A program made the position numbers and the translations under genes. From Rhodocyclaceae bacterium (GTDB lineage: Bacteria > Pseudomonadota > Gammaproteobacteria > Burkholderiales > UBA3065): DNA of 45,432 nucleotides. The notes below the pieces were generated by a model, which worked only from the letters and a program-made list of their open reading frames with translations, had not been told where the DNA came from and ran no database searches. The DNA is taken from assembly GCA_018882975.1 (NCBI GenBank), contig VEQZ01000006.1:1-45432 (forward strand). Direction: 5' to 3'. Shown in pieces: positions 9,041 to 17,183 of the stretch (positions are counted from its first letter, which is position 1; the number at the start of each line of letters is the position of its first letter).

Positions 9041-10012
9041 GTGATGAATGACTGGAAATCCCTGATTCAAAGGCGGATCGCCAACGGTACTGTCGGCGTG
9101 GAAATCGGTCCGTTCTGCAACCCCCTTGCTCCAAAAAAGGAGGGTTACCAAACTGTCGTCGTGGATATCAAGAGCCGAGAGGACCTACATCTGGGTGCTC
9201 GGGTAAAGGGCGAGTCTGACCAGAGAATCGCAGCAATCGAAGACGTCGATGTGGTGGGCGACGCGTCCGACCTTGCTTGCCTCCTTCGCTCTCACGGCCG
9301 GACGGGGCCATTCAACTGGATCATCAGCTCTCACAACTTCGAGCATCTTCGGAATCCCTTGCGTTTTCTGCAGGATTGCGAGGGTCTTCTTGGCGAGAAC
9401 GGCCTCTTGATGATGGTCATACCCGATCATCGTTTTACTTTTGACCGATTCCACCCTCACACAATTACAGCGGATGTGATCCGGGCGTCCGCCGTGCCGC
9501 ACGACCCGGCTGCCGATGCGTGGGACTGCTTCCGGGGAGCCAGCCAGAAATGTCAGCTACAACTTGGCGAAGGGCCTCGAAGGCTCTGTTGGAGCGAAGC
9601 GCTGCACAGCGATCAGGCCTTGGTGATGCCGCAAAGCCTGGCCCGCCAATATCTCGTCTTGCAGGAACAGCTCGCCTCCGACCAATTCAGCTTCGCAGGA
9701 CATCGGTGGCACCTCACGCCTGCAGTCCTAGAGTTGCTGCTCTTCGATTTGGCCCACTTGCAGCTGATCGGCCTCCGGGCTTCGAAGATTCATTCCACCC
9801 GGAACTGTGACTTCCTGGCGATTATCGAGAAACGCCCGGCTGAGCCGCTGTCTGAGGCTGCCGCTTCGGCACGCCGGCATGCCCTCTGCTGCCTGATAGA
9901 GAACGAGCGGGCGGCCATCTCATCGCTTGCCCAGGAACAGGCTCGCCGTCTCGCTGCCCAGGAGCGGGAACTGCAGGAGCTGCGATCCCGGCTTGCGCCC
10001 GGGGACGCATGA
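9041..10012 (+). CDS. SAM-dependent methyltransferase with coiled-coil tail
   Basis: This 323-residue protein has a class I methyltransferase fold. VGVEIGPFCNPL (18-29) is the SAM-binding glycine motif. VVVDIKS (39-45) carries the acidic residue for ribose binding. DVVGDAS (70-76) and ISSHNFEHL (95-103) correspond to later motifs, and ENGLLMMVIPDHRFTFDRF follows, as in many glycan-cluster methyltransferases. Residues about 275-320 are rich in Ala, Glu, Arg and Gln and look like a coiled coil. The frame starts GTG-ATG, so the true start may be the ATG at 9044. It leads a forward run with the two sulfotransferase fusion genes and may cap or methylate the same glycan. The target is unknown. Confidence 0.75.
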   Translation: MMNDWKSLIQRRIANGTVGVEIGPFCNPLAPKKEGYQTVVVDIKSREDLHLGARVKGESDQRIAAIEDVDVVGDASDLACLLRSHGRTGPFNWIISSHNFEHLRNPLRFLQDCEGLLGENGLLMMVIPDHRFTFDRFHPHTITADVIRASAVPHDPAADAWDCFRGASQKCQLQLGEGPRRLCWSEALHSDQALVMPQSLARQYLVLQEQLASDQFSFAGHRWHLTPAVLELLLFDLAHLQLIGLRASKIHSTRNCDFLAIIEKRPAEPLSEAAASARRHALCCLIENERAAISSLAQEQARRLAAQERELQELRSRLAPGDA

Positions 10013-10156
10013 GTCCTGCGTTCACCGCTCCCCCTGCAGAATCATTGAAGCCCGTGGCGAAGACCCAGAACCCATCTGGCTACGCTCAAACGTCTTCGGG
10101 GAGGCCACTTGTCATTACGCGGGCTTTCCCGACGTTCCCTTGGAGGGTCACAACCG

Positions 10157-11983
10157 ATGGTCGATTTTCTAGGAATCGGCGTGCAGAAAGGAGGCACCAC
10201 GTGGCTGTTCCACCAACTCGCCCGTCATCCCCAGATCGCTTTTCCCGCCGGCAAGGAAGTCCATTTCTGGGACCGCGTGGACGGCAGTCTCGTCAAGCAG
10301 TGGCTTGAGATCCTTGAGCCCCCGTCGCGCAGCAATACAGCCGGGCAACCAATCCGCACCGGCGAGATCACCCCCGCCTACGCATCGCTTCCCACCGAGA
10401 CGATCCGTGCGATCCACGCGGCCTGTCCGGATATCCGCCTGTTCATAAGTTTCCGCAACCCGCTCGAGCGAGCCTGGTCCGCGGCGCGGATGGCGATGGT
10501 GCGGGCGCAGATGCTCGACTCGGAGGTGTCGGATCAGTGGTTCATCGACCATTTCCAATCGGCGGCCTCGAGGAGTGCTGGCGACTACTCGGCGATCATG
10601 GAGCGATGGCTGGCGGTCTTCCCGGAGGAGCAACTGCTCACCCTGCTCTGCGACGACATCGAGGATTGCCCCACTCGAATCCTTGATGCCATTTCCGAGC
10701 ATCTCGGCATCAATCCGAAGGGTTTCGCGGGACTTTCCGCGGCCGCTCTGGCGGAGCGCGTCGTGCCCCTGCTTACGGCCGATCAGGCCTACAAAAGGAA
10801 GCCGGATCTTCCGCCACGGCCCACGCTCGTGCCCGTGCTCAAGGACATGTACGCACCCGAGGTTGCGAGGATTGCCAGGTTCCTCGGCCGCGACCTGACT
10901 CACTGGGTAGACGGCTTCGGTGTCCCCGCCGCCTACAAGCGCCAGCCGCGTCGTGAGATCCGCATCGGCGCCAAGGGTGCCATGGCGGTCGACGCGTGGC
11001 TCGCCAAGGGGGGCACGCCCGCCGCGCCTCCCGCAACCCCCAGTGATGACGGCGCCCCGGGAGTCAACGCCCGCAGGACACGACCCGCGCTGTCGGTGAT
11101 CGCCGTCTTTCGCGACATGGCCCGAGAAGCGCCGCGGACGCTGTTTACCCTCTCACCGGGGTATCAACTCGGCGTCGATCCCTGGCGCTACGAGGTGATC
11201 GTCGTCGATGCCGGGTCGACGGTACCCCTCGACAGCGACGTCGTCGCCTCGTTCGGGCCCGGATTCACGCTTCTGCGCACGCCACCATCTCCCTCGCCCT
11301 CGGCGGCCATCAACGAGGCGGTGCGCCTTTCGACGGGCGAAGCGGTGATGATCTGCATCGACGGCGCAAGGATGCTCACGCCGGGGGTGGTGCGGCTCAC
11401 GCTCGATGCCTTCCGGACCTGGCCCGATCCCGTCGTGGCCACGCTGGCTTGGCACCTCGGCCCCAAGATCCAGAACGAATCGATGCTCGAGGGCTACGAC
11501 CAGGCCGTCGAGGATCGGCTCCTCGAGTCGGTCGACTGGCGGCGCGACGGCTATGAACTCTTCCGCATCGCCGCGTATGCCGGGTCAAGCAAGAAGGGAT
11601 GGTTCCTTCCCACATCCGAGAGCAACGCCGTGGCCGTGCGGCGGGAGACGTTCGATCGCCTCGGCGGTTTCGACGAGGGGTTCCAGACGCCCGGCGGAGG
11701 GCTCGTGAACCTCGACTTCCACCGCCGCGCCTGTGCCGCCGCGAGCCCCGTCATCCATCTCCTCGGCGAAGGGACCTTCCACCAGTTCCACGGCGGCGTG
11801 GCGACGAACGTGCCCCAGGCGCTCCATCCGTTCCAGACGTTCCATGAAGAATACAAGCGCCTCCGTGGCGAAGCTTTCTCGCCCCCGACCGCCATGCCCT
11901 TGGTGCTCGGAGGAATGCCGTGGCAGGCACTGCCATTCCTCGAGGCGTCGATTGCAGAGGCCCGTGCAGCCCATGAGGGATGA
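10157..11983 (+). CDS. Sulfotransferase-GT2 fusion protein
   Basis: This 608-residue protein joins two catalytic modules. Residues 1-260 are a sulfotransferase domain: FLGIGVQKGGTTWLFHQLA (4-22) holds the 5'-phosphosulfate loop, FPAGKEVHFWD (29-39) is the typical following motif, and LFISFRNPLERAWSAARMA (95-113) is the 3'-phosphate motif. After an Ala/Pro-rich linker (about 285-305), residues 308-600 form a GT2-like domain with ALSVIAVFRDMAREA, EVIVVDAGS (346-354) and ICIDGARML (399-407), where the usual DXD is IDGA. I chose ATG 10157 because GGAGGG lies just upstream and the conserved domain begins there. The frame also stays open to 10109. Only nine bases separate it from the next fusion gene, so they are likely co-transcribed. 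Confidence 0.8.
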   Translation: MVDFLGIGVQKGGTTWLFHQLARHPQIAFPAGKEVHFWDRVDGSLVKQWLEILEPPSRSNTAGQPIRTGEITPAYASLPTETIRAIHAACPDIRLFISFRNPLERAWSAARMAMVRAQMLDSEVSDQWFIDHFQSAASRSAGDYSAIMERWLAVFPEEQLLTLLCDDIEDCPTRILDAISEHLGINPKGFAGLSAAALAERVVPLLTADQAYKRKPDLPPRPTLVPVLKDMYAPEVARIARFLGRDLTHWVDGFGVPAAYKRQPRREIRIGAKGAMAVDAWLAKGGTPAAPPATPSDDGAPGVNARRTRPALSVIAVFRDMAREAPRTLFTLSPGYQLGVDPWRYEVIVVDAGSTVPLDSDVVASFGPGFTLLRTPPSPSPSAAINEAVRLSTGEAVMICIDGARMLTPGVVRLTLDAFRTWPDPVVATLAWHLGPKIQNESMLEGYDQAVEDRLLESVDWRRDGYELFRIAAYAGSSKKGWFLPTSESNAVAVRRETFDRLGGFDEGFQTPGGGLVNLDFHRRACAAASPVIHLLGEGTFHQFHGGVATNVPQALHPFQTFHEEYKRLRGEAFSPPTAMPLVLGGMPWQALPFLEASIAEARAAHEG

Positions 11984-11992
11984 GCAGGCTCC

Positions 11993-14098
11993 ATGAACCG
12001 ACGTGCGATCCTGATTCTCGGGATGCATCGTAGCGGCACCTCTGCGCTGGCGAGGGTCGTCGGCCATCTTGGCGCGAGCCTCCCGCTCGCCCCGATGCCG
12101 GAGACAGCCGACAACCCCTCTGGGTACTGGGAGTCTAGGCCGATCGCCCGCTTCAACACCCGGCTTCTAGAATCGGCCGGGACACGCTGGAACGACGATG
12201 GCCCCGTGACGGACGCCTGGTTTGCCGACGCTGCACGGCGCACGGATGTCTACGAGGCGGTGGAACTTCTGGCCGCCGAGTTTGGCGAGGTGCCTCTGTT
12301 GGTCCTCAAGGATCCGCGGATCTGCCGGCTGCTTCCGTTCTGGCGCGAAGTGCTGGCACGGGCAGGAATCGATGCCTGCGCCGTCCTCTCGCTCCGCGAC
12401 CCATGGGAGGTGGCCCGGTCCCTTCAGGCACGGCTGGCCGATACGGCGTTCCGCCCTGCGGCGATCGCCGCCCCCGAGCGCGGGCTGCTCCTTTGGCTAC
12501 GCCATGTATTGGATGCCGAGGCACGGTCGCGCGACATGCCCCGGACAGTGATCCACTATAAATCCCTCGTTGCCGATTGGCGCTCGGCGGTGCGCGAACT
12601 TCTCGACCTCGCGTCCCTGCCACCGGTTTCGGCCGAGGCGGCTGCCGCGGTCGAGCAATTCCTCACACCGGAACTCCGCCGGCAGCGCGACACTGATGCC
12701 GTTGACCAACGGTTGGCTCTCTCCGTCGAGGTCCTGCGAGCGATCGCCAAGGATGTACAGCAGGCCTCAATGAGTGCCTGCAGGGCGGAGCCGACACGTC
12801 GTCGGCTCGACACGATTGCACGGTCATTGGACCGCCTCGTTTTTGCCTACGCGCCGCTCCGTCAAGGGCCTGAGGCGACGACACCCGCAGACCCTTGGGC
12901 TGGAGCGATCCTCGCGGAGATCGGCCGTACACCGCAGCGCGCCGCCGCGCCGCCAAACCGGCGTCGGGCACTGTTCCTGTCGGGTGCCCCGTTGAGCGCG
13001 GGGCACGTCTACCGGGTGGAGCATGCGGTGGCCGCCCTCACCGTGCGGGGCTGGAAAACTTCCGTATTACCGCTTGACGACAGCGGCGTGGCTGAGGCGC
13101 TCAAGGCAGCCGATCTGGTCATGGTATTTCGCGCCAAGTGGGGTGAGCAGATGGCCCGCGTCCGCGAACGGGCGAGTGCCCGCAGGATTCCCCTAGCCTA
13201 CGACATCGACGACCTCGTCTTCGATCCAGCCGTGATGGCCACGGGGCAGATTGCCTTCATCGCAGGATTGCCCGAGACGCAGCGGCAGCGCTGGTTCGAC
13301 GACGCGGCCCTCTACCGCCGGGCTATCGCCGCGAGCGACGCCTGCATCGTGACCACGCCGGCCCTGGCCGCCGCAGTCGGTGGAATCGGCCCAGATGTCC
13401 ATCTCCTGCCCAACGGGCTGGGTACGAAAATGCTTGCCGCAGCAGAACAGTCCAGAGGCCTGCCGAAACCGTCGTCCTTGGATGGCCTCCTCCGAGTCGG
13501 CTTCGCCAGCGGCACGCCGACCCACCACCGCGATTTCGCAACGATCGCCCGCCCATTGGCCGACCTGCTTGCGCGCCGCGAGGACGTCCGACTCGTGATC
13601 GTCGGGCATCTCGATGTCGGAGCGGTACCGGAGCTCGCCGGTCACCTCGGGCGGATCGAGGTCCGCCCTGCGGTGTCACTCCTCGAGGTCTTCACTGAGG
13701 TGGCGCGGTTCGACATCAACCTCGCTCCCCTCGAAGTCGGCAATCCGTTCTGTGAGGCGAAGAGCCCGATCCGCTGCTTCACGGCGGCGGTCGTCGGGGT
13801 TCCGAGCATCGTGGCGGCGACCGGGCCACTTGTGGCCGCCGTGATCGACGCGGAGACCGGAACGGTCGCCCGCTCGGCCGAGGATTGGACGATGGCTATC
13901 GACAGCCTCCTCGACGACTCCGGGCGCCGCGAGCGGATGGGAGAAGCCGCGCGAATCGATGTGATCGCCCGCTCGGGGCCCGAGGCCATCGTCGAGCAGA
14001 CCGAGGGGGTTTACACGGGGATTCTCGCCTATTGGGCGCCGAAATCCTGGCCCAGCTCAGGCACTCCGCTTGGCGCACAGCGCGTTCGCTGCCGGTGA
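11993..14098 (+). CDS. Sulfotransferase-GT4 fusion protein
   Basis: This 701-residue protein begins with a sulfotransferase-like domain: ILILGMHRSGTSALARVVG (6-24) holds the 5'-phosphosulfate loop, NPSGYWESRPIARFN (41-55) follows, and AVLSLRDPWEVARSLQARL (130-148) is the 3'-phosphate motif. Residues about 320-685 are a GT4-like GT-B domain with LAYDIDDLVFDP (401-412), LLRVGFASGTPTHHRDF (499-515) and RFDINLAPLEVGNPFCEAKS (572-591). This second half is related to the GT4 part of the 1060-residue protein at 208-3390. Coupling of glycosyl transfer and sulfation on one chain is the natural inference, but the substrate is unknown. The last residues are low in similarity and reach close to the next small gene. 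Confidence 0.8.
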   Translation: MNRRAILILGMHRSGTSALARVVGHLGASLPLAPMPETADNPSGYWESRPIARFNTRLLESAGTRWNDDGPVTDAWFADAARRTDVYEAVELLAAEFGEVPLLVLKDPRICRLLPFWREVLARAGIDACAVLSLRDPWEVARSLQARLADTAFRPAAIAAPERGLLLWLRHVLDAEARSRDMPRTVIHYKSLVADWRSAVRELLDLASLPPVSAEAAAAVEQFLTPELRRQRDTDAVDQRLALSVEVLRAIAKDVQQASMSACRAEPTRRRLDTIARSLDRLVFAYAPLRQGPEATTPADPWAGAILAEIGRTPQRAAAPPNRRRALFLSGAPLSAGHVYRVEHAVAALTVRGWKTSVLPLDDSGVAEALKAADLVMVFRAKWGEQMARVRERASARRIPLAYDIDDLVFDPAVMATGQIAFIAGLPETQRQRWFDDAALYRRAIAASDACIVTTPALAAAVGGIGPDVHLLPNGLGTKMLAAAEQSRGLPKPSSLDGLLRVGFASGTPTHHRDFATIARPLADLLARREDVRLVIVGHLDVGAVPELAGHLGRIEVRPAVSLLEVFTEVARFDINLAPLEVGNPFCEAKSPIRCFTAAVVGVPSIVAATGPLVAAVIDAETGTVARSAEDWTMAIDSLLDDSGRRERMGEAARIDVIARSGPEAIVEQTEGVYTGILAYWAPKSWPSSGTPLGAQRVRCR

Positions 14099-14159
14099 TC
14101 ATACTTTCGGGGTCGCCCCAACCCTTCGATCCGGGGGCGGCGCTGCATATCTGGCGTGG

Positions 14160-14615
14160 ATGGAGAAGCCGGTGAGGGATGTTGCCAACCTGGTCACGGC
14201 CATTTCGCTGGCGGCCCAGTGCCGCGATTTGCCGGTCGATGCCTTGATGCCGGGCGATGGCCACGCGCGCCCGGTGCCGTCAGCTCATTCGGCGATGGCG
14301 TTGTCAGCCAAGGAGGGCGCATTCTGGTCGGAGTCGGTCGAGGCGATGCGGCACCGCCTGCGCTCCTACCTCGATGCGGTCGCCGGTTATGCACAACTCA
14401 TCGAGATGGAGCCCGACGATGCCACCCGCCAGGTCGGCGCCATCCGTGCCAAGGTCGACAAGATCTTCGGCGTGATTAACCGATACGTCTGGCAGTTTCG
14501 CAATCTGCTGGACCGCGAGCTGACCACGAAGTCCATGCCCACCGTGGCCCGCAGGTGGCCGCCGGGCTGCGGAGCGTGTCAAGTCAGCCCTGCAACCTCG
14601 CCGTCATCCGGCTAG
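14160..14615 (+). CDS. Small protein with HisKA-like H-box and no kinase domain
   Basis: This 151-residue protein contains RHRLRSYLDAVAGYAQLIE (64-82), close to the phospho-acceptor helix of histidine kinases (HELRTPLxAIxGYxxL), with the candidate phospho-His at residue 65. The acidic residue that normally follows the His is Arg. A second helix, about residues 90-118, follows as in a dimerisation domain. No ATP-binding N, G1 or G2 box is present. It could be an orphan phosphotransfer domain, a kinase remnant, or chance similarity in a helical protein. ATG 14160 is the first good start after the upstream gene, but no strong ribosome-binding site is visible. The frame is open back to 14070. Confidence 0.5.
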   Translation: MEKPVRDVANLVTAISLAAQCRDLPVDALMPGDGHARPVPSAHSAMALSAKEGAFWSESVEAMRHRLRSYLDAVAGYAQLIEMEPDDATRQVGAIRAKVDKIFGVINRYVWQFRNLLDRELTTKSMPTVARRWPPGCGACQVSPATSPSSG

Positions 14616-14627
14616 AATCACGGCCTC

Positions 14628-15908
14628 ATGGCCCGCATCCTTCTCGTTCACCAGAACTTCCCCGGACAGTTCAAGCACCTCGCGCCCACCCTCGTTCGCC
14701 AAGGTCACGAGGTGGTTGCCACGACCCTTCATAAGTCGCCCCCGGCGACGTGGAATGGGGTGCGTATGGTGCCGTATGCCATCGAGCGCGGCAGTACCCG
14801 CGGCATCCACGCCTGGGTATCCGATTTCGAGACCAAGGTCATTCGCGGCGAAGCGTTCTTCCGCAAGGCTCTTGAGTTGCGCGCCAAGGGGTACCAACCG
14901 GACTTGGTGATCGCCCATCACGGCTGGGGCGAGACGCTTTTCGTCAAGGACGTCTGGCCGCAGGCACGGCTCGCCATCTACTGCGAGTTCTACTACAAGC
15001 AGGAGGGCGCGGACAGTGGCTTCGACCCCGAATTCCCCAGTCGCGACATCGGTGACGTCTGCCGTCTGCGGCTCAAGAACCTCAACAACCTCTTGCATTT
15101 CAATCAGGCCGACGCCGGAATCTCGCCCACCGAGTGGCAGGCCAGCACCTTCCCGGAACCGTTCCGCTCGCGCATCAGCGTGATTCACGACGGCATCGAC
15201 ACTTTGGGCGTGTGCCCCGACCCTGCGGCCAGCGTGCGTTTGCCAGCCCACGGCATCGCCATGCCCGGGGTCGAAGCGCCAGCGCGCCAGTTGTCGCTGA
15301 GCCGCGAGGACGAGGTCATCACCTTCGTCAACCGCAATCTGGAGCCCTATCGCGGCTACCACACCTTCATGCGCGCCTTGCCGGCCCTGCTCAAGGCGCG
15401 CCCGCGGGCGCAGGTGGTCATCGTCGGGGGCGACGACGTGAGTTACGGCGCGCGGCCACGCGAGGGCAAGTGGAAGGACATCTTTGTCAACGAGGTGCGC
15501 GAGCGCATGACCGCGCAGCAGCGTGAGCGCGTGCATTTTGTCGGCCACCTGGCCTACCCGGGCTTTGTCAGCCTTTTGCAGGTCAGCACGGTGCACGTCT
15601 ACCTGACCTACCCCTTCGTGCTTAGCTGGTCACTGCTCGAATCCATGAGTGCGGGCTGCGCCATCGTGGCGAGCGACACGGCGCCGCTGCGCGAAGCGAT
15701 CCTCGAGGGCGAGACCGGCCGATTGGTTGATTTCTTCGATGCGCCGGCGCTTGCGCAGCGGGTTGCCGACCTCTGCGCGGACCCAGCGCAGCGGCAGCGC
15801 TTGGGCGCCGCCGCCAGAGCTTTCGCGGAAAAACACTACGACCTGCACACGGTGTGCTTGCCGCGGCAGGTCGCTTGGGTCAAGTCGCTACTGGCCGGCG
15901 GCGCCTGA
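14628..15908 (+). CDS. Glycosyltransferase family 4 protein
   Basis: This 426-residue protein starts ARILLVHQNFPGQFKHLAPT, the signature start of the GT4 subgroup with a PF12000-type N-terminal domain. Residues about 215-400 form the donor-binding Rossmann half: EVITFVNRNLEPYRGYHTF, AQVVIVGGDD, VHFVGHLAYPGFVSLLQVS, and SWSLLESMSAGCAIVASDTA with the conserved Glu. It most likely adds a sugar from a nucleotide donor to a surface glycan on the cytoplasmic side. The gene is uniformly GC-rich, like the core genes to the right, and closes the glycan island. The sugar and acceptor cannot be predicted. Confidence 0.88.
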   Translation: MARILLVHQNFPGQFKHLAPTLVRQGHEVVATTLHKSPPATWNGVRMVPYAIERGSTRGIHAWVSDFETKVIRGEAFFRKALELRAKGYQPDLVIAHHGWGETLFVKDVWPQARLAIYCEFYYKQEGADSGFDPEFPSRDIGDVCRLRLKNLNNLLHFNQADAGISPTEWQASTFPEPFRSRISVIHDGIDTLGVCPDPAASVRLPAHGIAMPGVEAPARQLSLSREDEVITFVNRNLEPYRGYHTFMRALPALLKARPRAQVVIVGGDDVSYGARPREGKWKDIFVNEVRERMTAQQRERVHFVGHLAYPGFVSLLQVSTVHVYLTYPFVLSWSLLESMSAGCAIVASDTAPLREAILEGETGRLVDFFDAPALAQRVADLCADPAQRQRLGAAARAFAEKHYDLHTVCLPRQVAWVKSLLAGGA

Positions 15909-15944
15909 TCCCTGGCCGGCGGACCCGCGGAACCGGGTCGTGCC

Positions 15945-16307
15945 TCAGGCCGCCTTGCTGACCTTGCGCATGCGCTCGGCAGCAGTAGCGGCCTCACTCA
16001 GCAGCTTGGCCCGGTTATCCAACAGCGCGATACCGCCCGCCGCGACTTCGACCAGACGCGTCCGCCGGTCGGTGCCGGTGGTGACCTTGATCAGGCCACG
16101 CTTCTCCATGTCCTGCAGGCGCTTGCTCAGCGTCGGCAAGGTGCCGAAGCGGTCGGCGCGCACCAGGTCGGTGATGCAGACTGGTTCGCGGGCTTCGTTC
16201 TGCTCGTAGATGTGGGCGAGAAGGGCATCGACCTCGGCGGACTCGGTCGACTGTTCGGCGTAAAGCTTCTGCACAAGGTTGGTAAAGCGTACGAACGTAT
16301 TTTTCAC
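15945..16307 (-). CDS. MarR-like winged-helix regulator
   Basis: This 120-residue protein has a winged-helix layout. A helical N-terminus is followed by VCITDLVRADRFGTLPTLS (43-61) and KRLQDMEKRGLIKVTTGTD (62-80), the recognition helix and wing, and then a helical dimerisation tail. The wing basic patch DRRTRLVEV is MarR-like. MarR proteins usually repress divergent or neighbouring genes and respond to small ligands. The GTG start at 16307 has AGGAG nine bases upstream. It is divergent from the nuclease gene, and the gap holds an inverted repeat that may be its operator. The ligand is unknown. Confidence 0.7.
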   Translation of the reverse strand: MKNTFVRFTNLVQKLYAEQSTESAEVDALLAHIYEQNEAREPVCITDLVRADRFGTLPTLSKRLQDMEKRGLIKVTTGTDRRTRLVEVAAGGIALLDNRAKLLSEAATAAERMRKVSKAA

Positions 16308-16375
16308 TGTGATGTCTCCTGATGTCTAGGACTGTGTCGCTTGTGAGGGAATCGCTGTATAAACAACGTCTAATC

Positions 16376-16396
16376 TAAGATATTTGCACCATCTTA
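16376..16396. promoter_or_regulatory. Inverted repeat, possible MarR-type operator
   Basis: TAAGAT at 16376-16381 and ATCTTA at 16391-16396 form a perfect 6-bp inverted repeat with a 9-base spacer. It lies in the AT-rich divergent region between the MarR-like gene and the nuclease gene. Size and position suit a MarR dimer site. This is inferred only from symmetry and location. Confidence 0.35.
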
Positions 16397-16452
16397 TCAC
16401 GGATATGCCCTCACAATGTAGCCTGTCTGTCGCAAACGTCTGAAAACAAGAA

Positions 16453-17082
16453 TTGATCTATAACAATCGTCCAGCAAATAAATCCGAAGCAAATCTTCGA
16501 CGTGGCCTTCGGCGGAAGGCCTTGCGGTCGGGATTCCCCGGGCTCCTGGTGCTGGTGGCCTTGGTTTGGCTGGGTTTTGGTGGCGATCTGCCGGCCAACC
16601 CGTCGTCGTCGCCCACGGTGGCAGCCCCCGGCGCCGTCGAGCGGGTGGTGGATGGCGACACCCTGCGTGTTGTCCTGGACAACGGTGATATGCGCACGCT
16701 CCGCCTCAAGGGTGTTGACGCGCCCGAGTCCGGCCAGCAGGGTGGCCCGGAGGCCGGCGAGTTCGTCGCCGCGCGGGTGTGTGCCGGGCGCGTGGCGTGG
16801 CTTCTGCATGGCGAGGACCGCTACGGTCGCAGTGTGGCCAGCGTCGAAGTCGATGGCGAGGACCTCGGTCTGCTGCTGGTGCGGGCCGGCATGGCGTGGC
16901 CGATTCGGCGCTACCTCGAGGGTCTGCCGGCCGACGTCGTGGCGGCCTATGACGCGGCATGGCGCCAGGCCCGCGCCACCCGCGTCGGCATCTGGGCCGG
17001 CGATCCGGAACCGCCCTGGCAATGGCGGCGCACCCACCGCCCGTCGTCGGGGCATGCGATTCGCTGCGCCGACCGCCGCTGA
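16453..17082 (+). CDS. Staphylococcal-nuclease-like thermonuclease
   Basis: This protein of about 209 residues has a membrane or signal segment GLLVLVALVWLGFGGDLPA (about 30-48) and then an SNase domain. VVDGDTLRVVL (about 66-76), LRLKGVDAPESG, DRYGRSVASVEVDGEDLGLL and LVRAGMAW carry the expected catalytic set: Arg in RLKG, Glu in APE and Arg in DRYGR. These enzymes cleave DNA and RNA with calcium, here probably outside the cytoplasm. The only plausible early start is TTG 16453 and no strong ribosome-binding site is seen, so the N-terminus is uncertain. It is divergent from the MarR-like gene. Confidence 0.8.
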   Translation: MIYNNRPANKSEANLRRGLRRKALRSGFPGLLVLVALVWLGFGGDLPANPSSSPTVAAPGAVERVVDGDTLRVVLDNGDMRTLRLKGVDAPESGQQGGPEAGEFVAARVCAGRVAWLLHGEDRYGRSVASVEVDGEDLGLLLVRAGMAWPIRRYLEGLPADVVAAYDAAWRQARATRVGIWAGDPEPPWQWRRTHRPSSGHAIRCADRR

Positions 17083-17183
17083 GCGCACTCGCGTCGGCGC
17101 GCGCACGCGTTGCGTCGGCGACGTCACCTGACTACATTGTCGGTCCGTGCCCCGCGCACGACACTTCCAGGACAGCACCCACC

